From contig NZ_RBCI01000005.1 of the NCBI RefSeq assembly GCF_003628535.1, positions 248,001-312,000 on the forward strand: a stretch of 64,000 nucleotides of DNA. The letters are read 5' to 3'. The stretch's first letter is position 1. Each line of letters begins with the position of its first letter. The notes under the pieces are model-generated. The model ran no database searches, was not told where the DNA came from, and saw only the letters and a program-made list of their open reading frames with translations. This document shows, piece after piece, positions 7,983 through 15,819 of this stretch. The translations under genes were made by a program, and so were the position numbers. Origin of the DNA: Flavisolibacter nicotianae (GTDB lineage: Bacteria; Bacteroidota; Bacteroidia; Chitinophagales; Chitinophagaceae).

Positions 7983-8840
7983 ATGAATTCTGACTGTGCC
8001 ATCGGTATTGACCTGGGCGGAACCAACATCCGTGGCGGTGTCGTTTGCGGCGATGAATTGACAGGAATGCAGGCGCAGCGCATCAATCCTCATGGCACGG
8101 TTGACGAGGTGTTGCAGCAACTCTTTCAACTAACCGACCGCCTTCTTACCCCTTCCGTTAAATCGATCGGCATTGGTGTGCCGGGGTTGGTCGATGAAGC
8201 AACGGGGATAGTTTACGACGTGATCAATATCCCCTCCTGGAAAGAAGTGGCTTTGCAGCAAAAGATGCAGGAGCGGTATAATCTCCCTGCTTTGCTGAAC
8301 AACGATGCCAACTGTTTCGCTCTGGGTGAATATTATTTTGGAAAGGGCCGCGGGCACGCTTCGATGATTGGGTTAACGATCGGTACGGGCCTTGGTACCG
8401 GCATCATCATTCAGGAGAAATTGTATACGGGAGCCAGTGGTGGTGCAGGTGAATTTGGCATGATTGATTACCTCGATCAATGTTACGAGTATTATGCCAG
8501 CGGACAGTTTTTCCGGAATGTTTACGGCATTGAAGGCGAAGAGGTCTTTAAACGGGCCACAGGGGGAGAGGCTGAAGCCATCGCGATGTACGGGGAACTG
8601 GGAATGCACCTGGGCAAGGCCATTAAAATGATCCAGTATGCATTGGATGTGGACCTGATCGTTCTTGGGGGCTCGGTGCGCCATGCATATCGATGGTTTC
8701 AGAAACGGATGTGGGAACAAATTGAAACCACCGCCTACCAGCGATCCGCAAAACGCCTCCAGATCGCCGTGTCGGAACAGGAAAACAGCGGCTTGCTTGG
8801 TGCTGCTGCGCTCTACCGTAATGCGCAAATCACGAAATAA
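7983..8840 (+). CDS. ROK family sugar kinase without the zinc motif
   Basis: This 285-residue protein starts with the ATP-binding phosphate-1 segment AIGIDLGGTNIRGGVV. It continues with SIGIGVPGLVD, LLNNDANCFALGEY (catalytic Asp region) and TIGTGLGTGIIIQ. No DNA-binding domain is present, so it is a kinase and not a ROK repressor. Unusually, the GEFG segment is followed by Met where the ROK signature has His, and the zinc-binding CxCGxxGC motif is absent: the region reads MIDYLDQCYEYYASG. Probable substrates are glucose, GlcNAc or another hexose released by the upstream hydrolases. Being coupled to the NagB gene points to an amino sugar. The family call is firm; the substrate is inferred. Confidence 0.88.
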   Translation: MNSDCAIGIDLGGTNIRGGVVCGDELTGMQAQRINPHGTVDEVLQQLFQLTDRLLTPSVKSIGIGVPGLVDEATGIVYDVINIPSWKEVALQQKMQERYNLPALLNNDANCFALGEYYFGKGRGHASMIGLTIGTGLGTGIIIQEKLYTGASGGAGEFGMIDYLDQCYEYYASGQFFRNVYGIEGEEVFKRATGGEAEAIAMYGELGMHLGKAIKMIQYALDVDLIVLGGSVRHAYRWFQKRMWEQIETTAYQRSAKRLQIAVSEQENSGLLGAAALYRNAQITK

Positions 8841-8888
8841 GAACCCGGCTGGCCGCCGTGTTTGCAAATACAACCTAATCTCTTTTTT

Positions 8889-10622
8889 ATGCCAAACGAT
8901 TCCTTGCCTATCAACCTGAACACAAAAGGAGTACAGCAAAATTCTTTCGATGCCATTGTCATTGGTTCGGGCATCAGCGGCGGCTGGGCCGCGAAGGAAC
9001 TGTGCGAACAGGGCCTGACAACACTTGTGCTGGAACGTGGCCGTAACGTGGAGCACATCAAAGACTATCCAACTGCTACCAAGGCGCCGTGGGAGTTTCC
9101 GCACCGTGGGCAAATGAGCCGGGCGTTTTTAAAAGCAAATCCGCTCATTAGCAAGGCGGCCGGCTTTGGCGAAGACACGGCACACTTTTTCATCAAAGAT
9201 GCCGACCATCCCTATGTGCAGGAAAAACCGTTCGATTGGATCCGCGGCTACCAGGTAGGGGGCAAATCCCTGACATGGGGACGGGCCTGCCAGCGATGGA
9301 GCCCGTTTGAGTTTACTTCACCGGAACGACTCGACTACGGCATGAACTGGCCGATTGGATATGAAGATGTGGCCCCCTGGTATTCGCGTGTCGAAAAATT
9401 CATTGGCGTATGCGGCAACAAAGACGGCATCGAAGCCATGCCCGACGGCGAATTTCTGCCGCCTTTTGATCTGAACTGTGTGGAATCCAAAATGCAACAG
9501 GCCATTGCCGGAAATTACAAGGGACGCCACCTGGTACATGCCCGCTGGGCCCACCTGACGCAACCGACAGAACTTCATTTGCAACAAGGCCGTGGCAGGT
9601 GCCAGGCCCGCAATCTTTGCATGCGCGGCTGCCCTTTTGGTGGTTATTTCAGCACGGTTTCGTCCACCTTGCCCTGGGCAGCAAAAACAGGTCATTTGAC
9701 CGTGCGGCCATTTTCAGTGGTTCACTCCATTCTTTACGACGAGTCTAAAGGCCGGGCAGTTGGTGTACGGGTAATTGATGCCAATACCCACAAGACAACG
9801 GATTATTTTGCACGGATTGTTTTTGTCAATGCCTCGGCGTTGAACAGTAACCTGATCCTGCTGAATTCCACATCGCACCGCTTTCCAAATGGTTTGGGAA
9901 ATGACAGCGGTGTGCTGGGGAAATATGTTTGCTTTCACAATTACCGGGCGGCGGTCGATGCCGATGTGCCGGGCTTTGAAGACAAATATTATTTTGGTCG
10001 CAATCCCACGGAGCCGATCATCGCCAACTACCGCAACCTGCACCAGCAGGATACGGATTATGTGGGTGGCTTCACCACCTTCATGGGCGCTTACCGGGTA
10101 CGGGGCGACGAGGCGGCAACAGCCGAATCGATCGGCGCTGCCTTCAAAGAATCCATGAGCCAGTTGGGTGGCTGGCGCACCTACATGTATATGCAGGGCG
10201 AAACGGTTCCGCGGGCCGAAAACCATGTTCGTTTAAGTAAGGACCAGAAAGACCAGTGGGGCATACCGCAGTTGGTGACATCGGTAGGCTACGATGACAA
10301 CCACGAGCGGATGATCCGGGATTTCTTAACACAGTCGGCGGAGATGATGGAAAAGGCCGGCTGCAAAAACATTGCGCAACACGACAATGGGCAGGCACCG
10401 GGCCTGGACATCCACGAAATGGGCGGTTGCCGCATGGGAAAGGACCCGAAAACATCGATGCTGAACGAATGGAACCAGCTTCACCACTGTAAAAATGTTT
10501 TCGTTACCGACGGTGCCTGCATGACCAGCACCGGCAACCAGAGTCCGTCGATTTTGTACATGGCATTGACTGCGCGGGCCGCCAACCATGCCGTGGAAGA
10601 ACTGAAGAAAGGCAATCTTTAA
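8889..10622 (+). CDS. GMC family FAD-dependent oxidoreductase
   Basis: I chose the ATG at 8889 (577 residues). The FAD-binding Rossmann motif is IVIGSGISGGWAAKEL, followed by LVLERG. GGKSLTWGRACQRWSP is the second flavin-contacting segment. The C-terminal domain carries HEMGGCRMG and TDGACMTSTGNQSPS, the active-site His/Asn region of the glucose-methanol-choline family. The protein resembles the sugar-oxidising branch (gluconate or glycoside 3-dehydrogenase large subunits). No signal peptide or Tat motif is visible, and no small gluconate-dehydrogenase subunit 3 gene lies next to it, which differs from the usual two-subunit periplasmic arrangement. It may act in the cytoplasm on sugars entering from the glycan pathway; this is inference. 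Confidence 0.88.
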   Translation: MPNDSLPINLNTKGVQQNSFDAIVIGSGISGGWAAKELCEQGLTTLVLERGRNVEHIKDYPTATKAPWEFPHRGQMSRAFLKANPLISKAAGFGEDTAHFFIKDADHPYVQEKPFDWIRGYQVGGKSLTWGRACQRWSPFEFTSPERLDYGMNWPIGYEDVAPWYSRVEKFIGVCGNKDGIEAMPDGEFLPPFDLNCVESKMQQAIAGNYKGRHLVHARWAHLTQPTELHLQQGRGRCQARNLCMRGCPFGGYFSTVSSTLPWAAKTGHLTVRPFSVVHSILYDESKGRAVGVRVIDANTHKTTDYFARIVFVNASALNSNLILLNSTSHRFPNGLGNDSGVLGKYVCFHNYRAAVDADVPGFEDKYYFGRNPTEPIIANYRNLHQQDTDYVGGFTTFMGAYRVRGDEAATAESIGAAFKESMSQLGGWRTYMYMQGETVPRAENHVRLSKDQKDQWGIPQLVTSVGYDDNHERMIRDFLTQSAEMMEKAGCKNIAQHDNGQAPGLDIHEMGGCRMGKDPKTSMLNEWNQLHHCKNVFVTDGACMTSTGNQSPSILYMALTARAANHAVEELKKGNL

Positions 10623-10695
10623 ACCATGCGGTCCGGTTGCCTTTTGATTCACGCACAATCGATTTTTATACAAAGGCAAACCAATCGGATACCAA

Positions 10696-11292
10696 ATGAA
10701 ACGGATGTTGGCTAACAAAAAAATACAGGCAGACCAGAAATCTGCCATTGCCATCGCACCGCAAAAAAGGCCCACGAATTGGTATGTCATCACTGGCGGA
10801 CCGGGGTCTGGTAAAACGACAGTGATCAACCTGCTCAAAGCAAGGGGCTATACAACCACGATTGAGCATGCCCGCCACTATATCGACACCCAACTCGTAC
10901 AGGGAAAAACGGTGGAAGAAGTGCGGCAGAACCAGCAAATGTTTCAAAAAGGCGTGCTGGAAATGCAGATCCGGCAGGAAGCCGCCCTCGATCCCGGCGA
11001 AATTGTTTTTTTGGACAGGGCAATCCCGGATGCGCTGGCCTACTATCAATTTCTGCACTTAAAAAAAGACGAACCTTTACAAAAGGCGCTGGAAAAGGCA
11101 TCGTATAAGAAGGTGTTTGTTTTGGATTGCCTGCCGCTGGTCAACGATTATGCCCGCAGGGAAGACGAAGTGGCGCAAAAAAAGATACAGGAACTGTTAC
11201 TCGACGTGTATAGCTCGTTGCGTTTTCCGATCGTACGAGTTCCCGTTCTTCCGCCTGAAGAAAGAGTGAATTTTATTTTGGAAAACATATAA
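10696..11292 (+). CDS. P-loop ATPase/kinase, AAA_28-like
   Basis: This 198-residue protein has Walker A GGPGSGKT at residues 34-41 after a short basic N-terminus. FLDRAIPDAL around residue 100 is the Walker B-like DR pair that typifies the AAA_28 / predicted-ATPase group related to nucleotide and NMN kinases. The C-terminus carries YARREDEVAQKKIQELL. No membrane segment is seen. The substrate is unknown; the family is small, soluble and kinase-like. It is followed 101 bp later, same strand, by an ATP-cone nuclease, so a shared nucleotide-linked role is conceivable. Confidence 0.75.
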   Translation: MKRMLANKKIQADQKSAIAIAPQKRPTNWYVITGGPGSGKTTVINLLKARGYTTTIEHARHYIDTQLVQGKTVEEVRQNQQMFQKGVLEMQIRQEAALDPGEIVFLDRAIPDALAYYQFLHLKKDEPLQKALEKASYKKVFVLDCLPLVNDYARREDEVAQKKIQELLLDVYSSLRFPIVRVPVLPPEERVNFILENI

Positions 11293-11393
11293 GTGTTTTT
11301 TGTGCGAGAAAGATGAATAAGGAGCCATCTCCTCTGTTCGCCATTTACTGCTCACAAACTGATTTGTGCATTGTCTTCAAATTGCCATTGCCT

Positions 11394-12260
11394 ATGGATC
11401 GGATCAGTGTCATCAAAGCTTCGGGAAAAAAGGACGTGTTCTCAAACGAAAAACTGCACCGGTCATTAAAGCGGAGCGGTGTTTCCAACGAGATTGCCAA
11501 TGAGATCGTGCAGGAAATTACGGCACACCTGACAGAAGAGATGTCGACAAAGTCGATTTATAAACAAGCCTTCCAGCTCCTGAAACAATATTCCCGTCCC
11601 GGTGCAGCCCGGTACAAACTCAAGCAAGCCATCAACGCGTTGGGACCTTCCGGTTTTCCTTTTGAATTGTTCATTGCCGAACTGCTCAAAAGCGAAGGCT
11701 ACACGGTTCAAACGGATGTAATCGTCCAGGGGCATTGCGTGCGGCACGAGGTCGACGTGATAGCGCAGAAAGAAAATAAACAGTTCATGGTGGAATGCAA
11801 GTTTCACAACAGCCAGGGTATCTGCACCGATGTAAAAGTCCCGCTCTATATCCAGTCCCGCTTCCTGGATCTGACCCGAAAAGGAGAAGGATTTCCGGAA
11901 CGGGAAAGTCCTTTTCACAAGGCCTGGCTGGTCACCAACACCCGTTTTTCGGAAGACGCCATTTTGTATGGTACCTGTATGAACATCGATTTGGTGAGTT
12001 GGGATTATCCCCGCCACTTTAGTCTTCGCGACCGTATCAACAAGGCGGGCCTGCACCCGCTTACCTGTTTGTTAAGTTTAACGGGTCACGAAAAACAATT
12101 GTTGCTCAACAAACGCGTTGTCTTATGCAAGCAGCTTTCTCAACAGCCGGAACTGCTGCAGGAAATCGGTATAGGAAACACGCAACGCGTAGCCGGCATC
12201 CTCACTGAAGTGGAACAGGTTTGCCAAAAAAAGATATTGCAACATAAGGCGGGTGTTTAG
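11394..12260 (+). CDS. ATP-cone domain fused to a Mrr/PD-(D/E)xK-like nuclease
   Basis: The start at 11394 (MDRISVIKASG) gives 288 residues and begins exactly where the ATP-cone fold begins; an upstream in-frame start at 11313 adds nothing domain-like. Residues 1-85 match the ATP-cone (VIKASGKKDVFSNEKLHRSL, with the helical remainder), the nucleotide sensor known from NrdR and ribonucleotide reductases. From about residue 90 comes a restriction-endonuclease-like fold: FELFIAELLKSEGY, then HEVDVIA and FMVECKFHN, giving the Asp...Glu-x-Lys active-site pattern of the Mrr family. The combination suggests a nuclease gated by nucleotide state. No methyltransferase gene is nearby, so a classical restriction-modification system is unlikely. 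Confidence 0.8.
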   Translation: MDRISVIKASGKKDVFSNEKLHRSLKRSGVSNEIANEIVQEITAHLTEEMSTKSIYKQAFQLLKQYSRPGAARYKLKQAINALGPSGFPFELFIAELLKSEGYTVQTDVIVQGHCVRHEVDVIAQKENKQFMVECKFHNSQGICTDVKVPLYIQSRFLDLTRKGEGFPERESPFHKAWLVTNTRFSEDAILYGTCMNIDLVSWDYPRHFSLRDRINKAGLHPLTCLLSLTGHEKQLLLNKRVVLCKQLSQQPELLQEIGIGNTQRVAGILTEVEQVCQKKILQHKAGV

Positions 12261-12337
12261 TGATTGGATAAGCCAACGGATAGCGCCAACTGCATATTGC
12301 CGTTTGCCTGTACCGTACGCCGGATTTTCTGTAAATT

Positions 12338-12364
12338 ACTCGGGGCATCAATCGTCCCCTGAGT
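12338..12364 (+). promoter_or_regulatory. Hairpin abutting the start codon
   Basis: ACTCGGGG (12338-12345) pairs with CCCCTGAGT (12356-12364) over 8 bp including a G-T wobble. The 3' arm ends directly before the ATG at 12365. No Shine-Dalgarno sequence is seen. In mRNA this stem would sit within the ribosome footprint and could modulate translation of the CHU_C protein. Confidence 0.4.
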
Positions 12365-13945
12365 ATGAAGCTTAAAAGCTGTCTTCTTTGTTGTCTGCTT
12401 TGCATTGCCGGCCTGGCCGGCTTTTGCCAGGAAGACTGCAGTAACGGAAAAGACGATGACGGTGACGGCCTGGTTGATTTGAAAGACCCCGATTGCCAGT
12501 GCCGCATAACCGTAAGGGGCAATCTCTTCCAAAATGGTTCGTTCGAGGACTTTTTGCATTGTCCCACTTACCTCTACGACAACGACAACGCCATTGCCCG
12601 TTTCTGGCGCATGGGGACCTACACCAATGGGAGTGAAGCCATCTATTATCACAACCTGGCCTGCTCGTCCGACTCAGCCATCGTGATGAAATACATTCCA
12701 CCTGCGTTGCCCTTACCCGATGGCAAAGCCTTCGTTTCCATCCGGCAGGCAGTCTACCGGAAACCGGACAGCAGGGAAACGGATATCGCAAAAACTTACG
12801 TCAGCCAGTGCTTGCAAACGCCATTAAAGAAAGACGAAGACTATGTCTTTAGCTTCAGTGCAGGGCGTTTCCGGTCGAATGACGATGCCGGTTTCAAATA
12901 CAGAACAGAACCTTTTACTGTTGCCCTGTTTGGGCATTTAGATTGTAATGCCGTTCCCTTCGGAGGGATTGCGGCCAACAGCAACGGCTGCCCGGCCAAT
13001 TATGCGGGATGGGTGCTGCTGGGCAAAACGGTGATGCGAAGCACGGGAAACTGGGTGCAGGGTCGTGTAAAATTTACGGCGCCATTTGGTGTGAATGTCG
13101 TGGCTATCGGGCCGGATTGTTCCTTCTTGGTTCCGGAACTCGAACTGGCCGACAGTACAACCCGTGCAGATTTTTATGTGTACTATCTCGATGATGTGCA
13201 TTTGCTGCCGGCAGCCCGATTTCCATCTTCAGTTGTTCAAACTCTGGGAGGGAATGTTTGCCAGCCTGATTCCGTGTTAAGGGCACCGTCTTTTCCCAAT
13301 GCCGTTTACCAATGGTACAGGGACAGCATCGCGATCGCTGGTGCAACGCAACAACCCTACCGGGTTCCGAAAAATATTTCGGGGTTTTTCAGCGTCAGGG
13401 TTTCGACTGCGGATACCTGCTTTGTGACCGATCCGTATTATGCAGGTGCCGATCCGTTTGCACATCTGCATCTTGCAAATGATACGACCGTTTGTAAAGA
13501 TGAACCGCTGGTTATTGCTCCCGCTTCGGACAATATCACCTATTTATGGGACAATCTTTCGCTGACCGAAGTGAAAATTGACCGGGGAGGTGTTTATGAG
13601 ATAAAAGCAATTGGCGTGAATGGTTGTTCCAAAACGTTCACCATTCGCGTCGGGGAACAAGCCTGTGATGAAAGCACACTGCACATGCCCAATGCGTTTA
13701 CACCAAATGGCGATGGCCGAAACGATGTGTTCCGCATACCAGCTACGCGTCAGTTTCAGCTCAGGGAATTTTCGGTTTTTGACCGGTGGGGGAAGAACCT
13801 TTTCAGCACCCGGAACCTTGGCGCCGGCTGGAACGGTACGGCTGGCGGCCGGCAAAGTCCGCCAGGGACTTATGTTTATCTTGTCAGGGGGCGTTTTCAT
13901 AACAAGCCGGTGGAAGTAAAAGGAACAGTTTCCCTGATCCGGTAA
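12365..13945 (+). CDS. Secreted surface protein with gliding-motility-associated (CHU_C) C-terminal domain
   Basis: This 526-residue protein starts with a signal peptide (LKSCLLCCLLCIAGLAGFCQ). Next comes an acidic Asp-rich Ca-binding-like motif NGKDDDGDGLVDLKDPD and a lectin-like region (NLFQNGSFEDF). A jelly-roll-like middle follows, then an Ig-like segment around residues 370-430. The end is the CHU_C domain: PNAFTPNGDGRNDVFRIP, FSVFDRWGKNLF, and PGTYVYLVRGRF...KGTVSLIR. CHU_C is a type B substrate signal for the type IX secretion system, so the protein is expected at the cell surface or released. The ligand is unknown; binding a polymer is plausible. A related protein lies at 20703-22643. 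Confidence 0.88.
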   Translation: MKLKSCLLCCLLCIAGLAGFCQEDCSNGKDDDGDGLVDLKDPDCQCRITVRGNLFQNGSFEDFLHCPTYLYDNDNAIARFWRMGTYTNGSEAIYYHNLACSSDSAIVMKYIPPALPLPDGKAFVSIRQAVYRKPDSRETDIAKTYVSQCLQTPLKKDEDYVFSFSAGRFRSNDDAGFKYRTEPFTVALFGHLDCNAVPFGGIAANSNGCPANYAGWVLLGKTVMRSTGNWVQGRVKFTAPFGVNVVAIGPDCSFLVPELELADSTTRADFYVYYLDDVHLLPAARFPSSVVQTLGGNVCQPDSVLRAPSFPNAVYQWYRDSIAIAGATQQPYRVPKNISGFFSVRVSTADTCFVTDPYYAGADPFAHLHLANDTTVCKDEPLVIAPASDNITYLWDNLSLTEVKIDRGGVYEIKAIGVNGCSKTFTIRVGEQACDESTLHMPNAFTPNGDGRNDVFRIPATRQFQLREFSVFDRWGKNLFSTRNLGAGWNGTAGGRQSPPGTYVYLVRGRFHNKPVEVKGTVSLIR

Positions 13946-14050
13946 GGTGGCGCCCGGCTCCTGACTTTATTTACAGGACAGAAGACCGCCGGCACCTGCG
14001 TTAGTTTCTTTTGAAAAAAAATGGTCACATTGGAAATGTGTTTTATATTG

Positions 14051-14063
14051 TGTCAAGTTGACA
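14051..14063. promoter_or_regulatory. Palindromic operator-like site TGTCAAGTTGACA
   Basis: TGTCAA-G-TTGACA is a perfect 6-bp inverted repeat with one central base, 24 bp before the carboxylesterase start. A smaller inverted repeat CACAT-N5-ATGTG lies just upstream. The symmetry and placement fit a repressor or activator dimer site; the regulator is unknown and none is encoded next door. Confidence 0.45.
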
Positions 14064-14086
14064 AAAACTAAAACGCTTTGTTTGCC

Positions 14087-15709
14087 ATGAAAAAAAATGC
14101 TTTCCGTTTGTTCGTAGCATCAGTTTTCTCGCTGGTCTTTTTTCCCGCGATTGCGCAAAAACCAGCTTCCGCAGATCCCATTGTTGCGGGAAAATCCTAT
14201 GCCGTTGTACCCACAGCCTATGGTAAGGTGAGAGGATACAGCAGCAGTGCCATCTTTACGTTCAAGGGTATTCCTTATGCAAAGGCGGAACGCTTTCAGC
14301 CGGCACAAAAACCGGACGCCTGGCAAACTGTTCGCAGCTCGATGAGCTACGGGCCCGTTTGTCCCACCGACGCCACCACCACGGTGATGGATGAAGGTGA
14401 ATTTCCTTTCCAGCACAACTGGGGATACACCAATGAAAAATGCCAGAGCCTGAATGTGTGGACACCGGAGATCAACGGGACTGCCAAACGTCCGGTAATG
14501 GTCTGGTTTCATGGCGGAGGCTTTACGGCTGGTTCATCGGTGGAACTGCCGTCCTATGATGGTGAAAACCTGAGTCGCAAAGGCGACGTGGTTGTGGTGA
14601 CGGTCAACCACCGGCTCAATGTACTCGGCTTTCTCGACATGTCGGCCTATGGCGAAAAATACAAGTCTTCCGGGAATGCCGGTCTTACAGATCTGGTGGC
14701 AGCCTTGCAATGGGTGAAAGAAAATATTGCCGCTTTTGGAGGCGATCCAAATAACGTGACCATCTTCGGCCAGTCGGGTGGCGGCGGAAAAGTGACATCG
14801 CTTATGTATGCACCGTCGGCCAAAGGCCTTTTTCACAAAGCCATTGTGCAAAGCGGCAGTTATCTTTCGGGTTTTATGGAGCCGGCAGTTTCGCGGCGCA
14901 TTACGGCGGCGACGCTGGAAGAATTAAACATCGCACCCACGCAGGCTGATTCCCTGCAAAAAATTCCCTACGACCAGTTATATGCCGCGGCGAAAAAAGC
15001 CATGACCAAAGTGAGCCAGGCGTTACGGGCAGAAGGAAAACAAGCTGGTTTTTTTGGCTGGGGGCCTATATTGGACGGCGATTTTCTGCCCTACCAACCG
15101 ACTGATGCCGCCGGTATTGCCATCGCCAAAGACGTTCCGCTGCTGGTCGGCACAACCAAGAATGAATTCACGCCATTCAATCCCACGCTCCGCAACCTGT
15201 CGATGGAGCAGGTGAAAGAAAACCTGCAAAAGCAATACAAAGACAAGGCCGACGCATACATGACAGCCGTGAGCAAAGCCTATCCCGGAAACCTGGAACC
15301 GGGTAATTATGTCGATCTCGATATCAATTTCAGGGCTGGTGCCATTCGCCAGGCCGATCTGAAATCATCAACGGGTACGGCTCCTGTTTATATGTACCTA
15401 TTCAGTTGGCAGTCGCCGGTAATGGATGGCCAGTTCAAGGCGATGCATTGCATGGAATTGCCCTTTGTTTTCGACAACATCGACCGATGCCGTGAAATGA
15501 CGGGGGGTGGAAAAGACGCAAAAGTTCTGGCCGACAAAATGAGCCAGGCCTGGATCAATTTTGCCCGCACGGGCGACCCCAATGCGAAAGCCTTGCAGGC
15601 ATGGCCAAAATACACGGCCGAAAATGGGGCGACCATGTTTTTCGATAACAAGTGTGAAGTGCGGTATCACCACGACAAAGAATTGCTCCAGGTTGCAACA
15701 GCCAAATAA
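14087..15709 (+). CDS. Type B carboxylesterase (para-nitrobenzyl esterase family), secreted
   Basis: The start is the ATG at 14087; a TTG three codons upstream is in frame but less likely. The protein is 540 residues with a signal peptide ending near FFPAIAQ. Family features are GKVRGYSS...FKGIPYA at the N-terminus, the oxyanion-hole segment VMVWFHGGGFTAGSS, VTVNHRLNVLGFL, and the nucleophile elbow IFGQSGGGGK with Ser230. LLVGTTKNEFTPF and MHCMELPFVFDN place the acid and His. The elbow is GQSGG rather than the more usual GESAG. It probably deacylates a plant or microbial ester in the periplasm. The neighbours, a rhamnosidase-like and an esterase D-like gene, fit stripping of side chains from decorated glycans. 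Confidence 0.92.
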   Translation: MKKNAFRLFVASVFSLVFFPAIAQKPASADPIVAGKSYAVVPTAYGKVRGYSSSAIFTFKGIPYAKAERFQPAQKPDAWQTVRSSMSYGPVCPTDATTTVMDEGEFPFQHNWGYTNEKCQSLNVWTPEINGTAKRPVMVWFHGGGFTAGSSVELPSYDGENLSRKGDVVVVTVNHRLNVLGFLDMSAYGEKYKSSGNAGLTDLVAALQWVKENIAAFGGDPNNVTIFGQSGGGGKVTSLMYAPSAKGLFHKAIVQSGSYLSGFMEPAVSRRITAATLEELNIAPTQADSLQKIPYDQLYAAAKKAMTKVSQALRAEGKQAGFFGWGPILDGDFLPYQPTDAAGIAIAKDVPLLVGTTKNEFTPFNPTLRNLSMEQVKENLQKQYKDKADAYMTAVSKAYPGNLEPGNYVDLDINFRAGAIRQADLKSSTGTAPVYMYLFSWQSPVMDGQFKAMHCMELPFVFDNIDRCREMTGGGKDAKVLADKMSQAWINFARTGDPNAKALQAWPKYTAENGATMFFDNKCEVRYHHDKELLQVATAK

Positions 15710-15819
15710 AATTGCAGAATCACCATGCAGCTTTCCTCTGACAAAAAGAAGCATTTGGTACCAACCGGCTACTTGCAGGAACGCAATGGGAATTTCGTAA
15801 CCATCTACATCAAAAACGC

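Noticed and set aside
14041-14063. Rho-independent terminator before the carboxylesterase
   Set aside because: The palindrome has one central base and no stem-loop plus T-run, so an operator explains it better.
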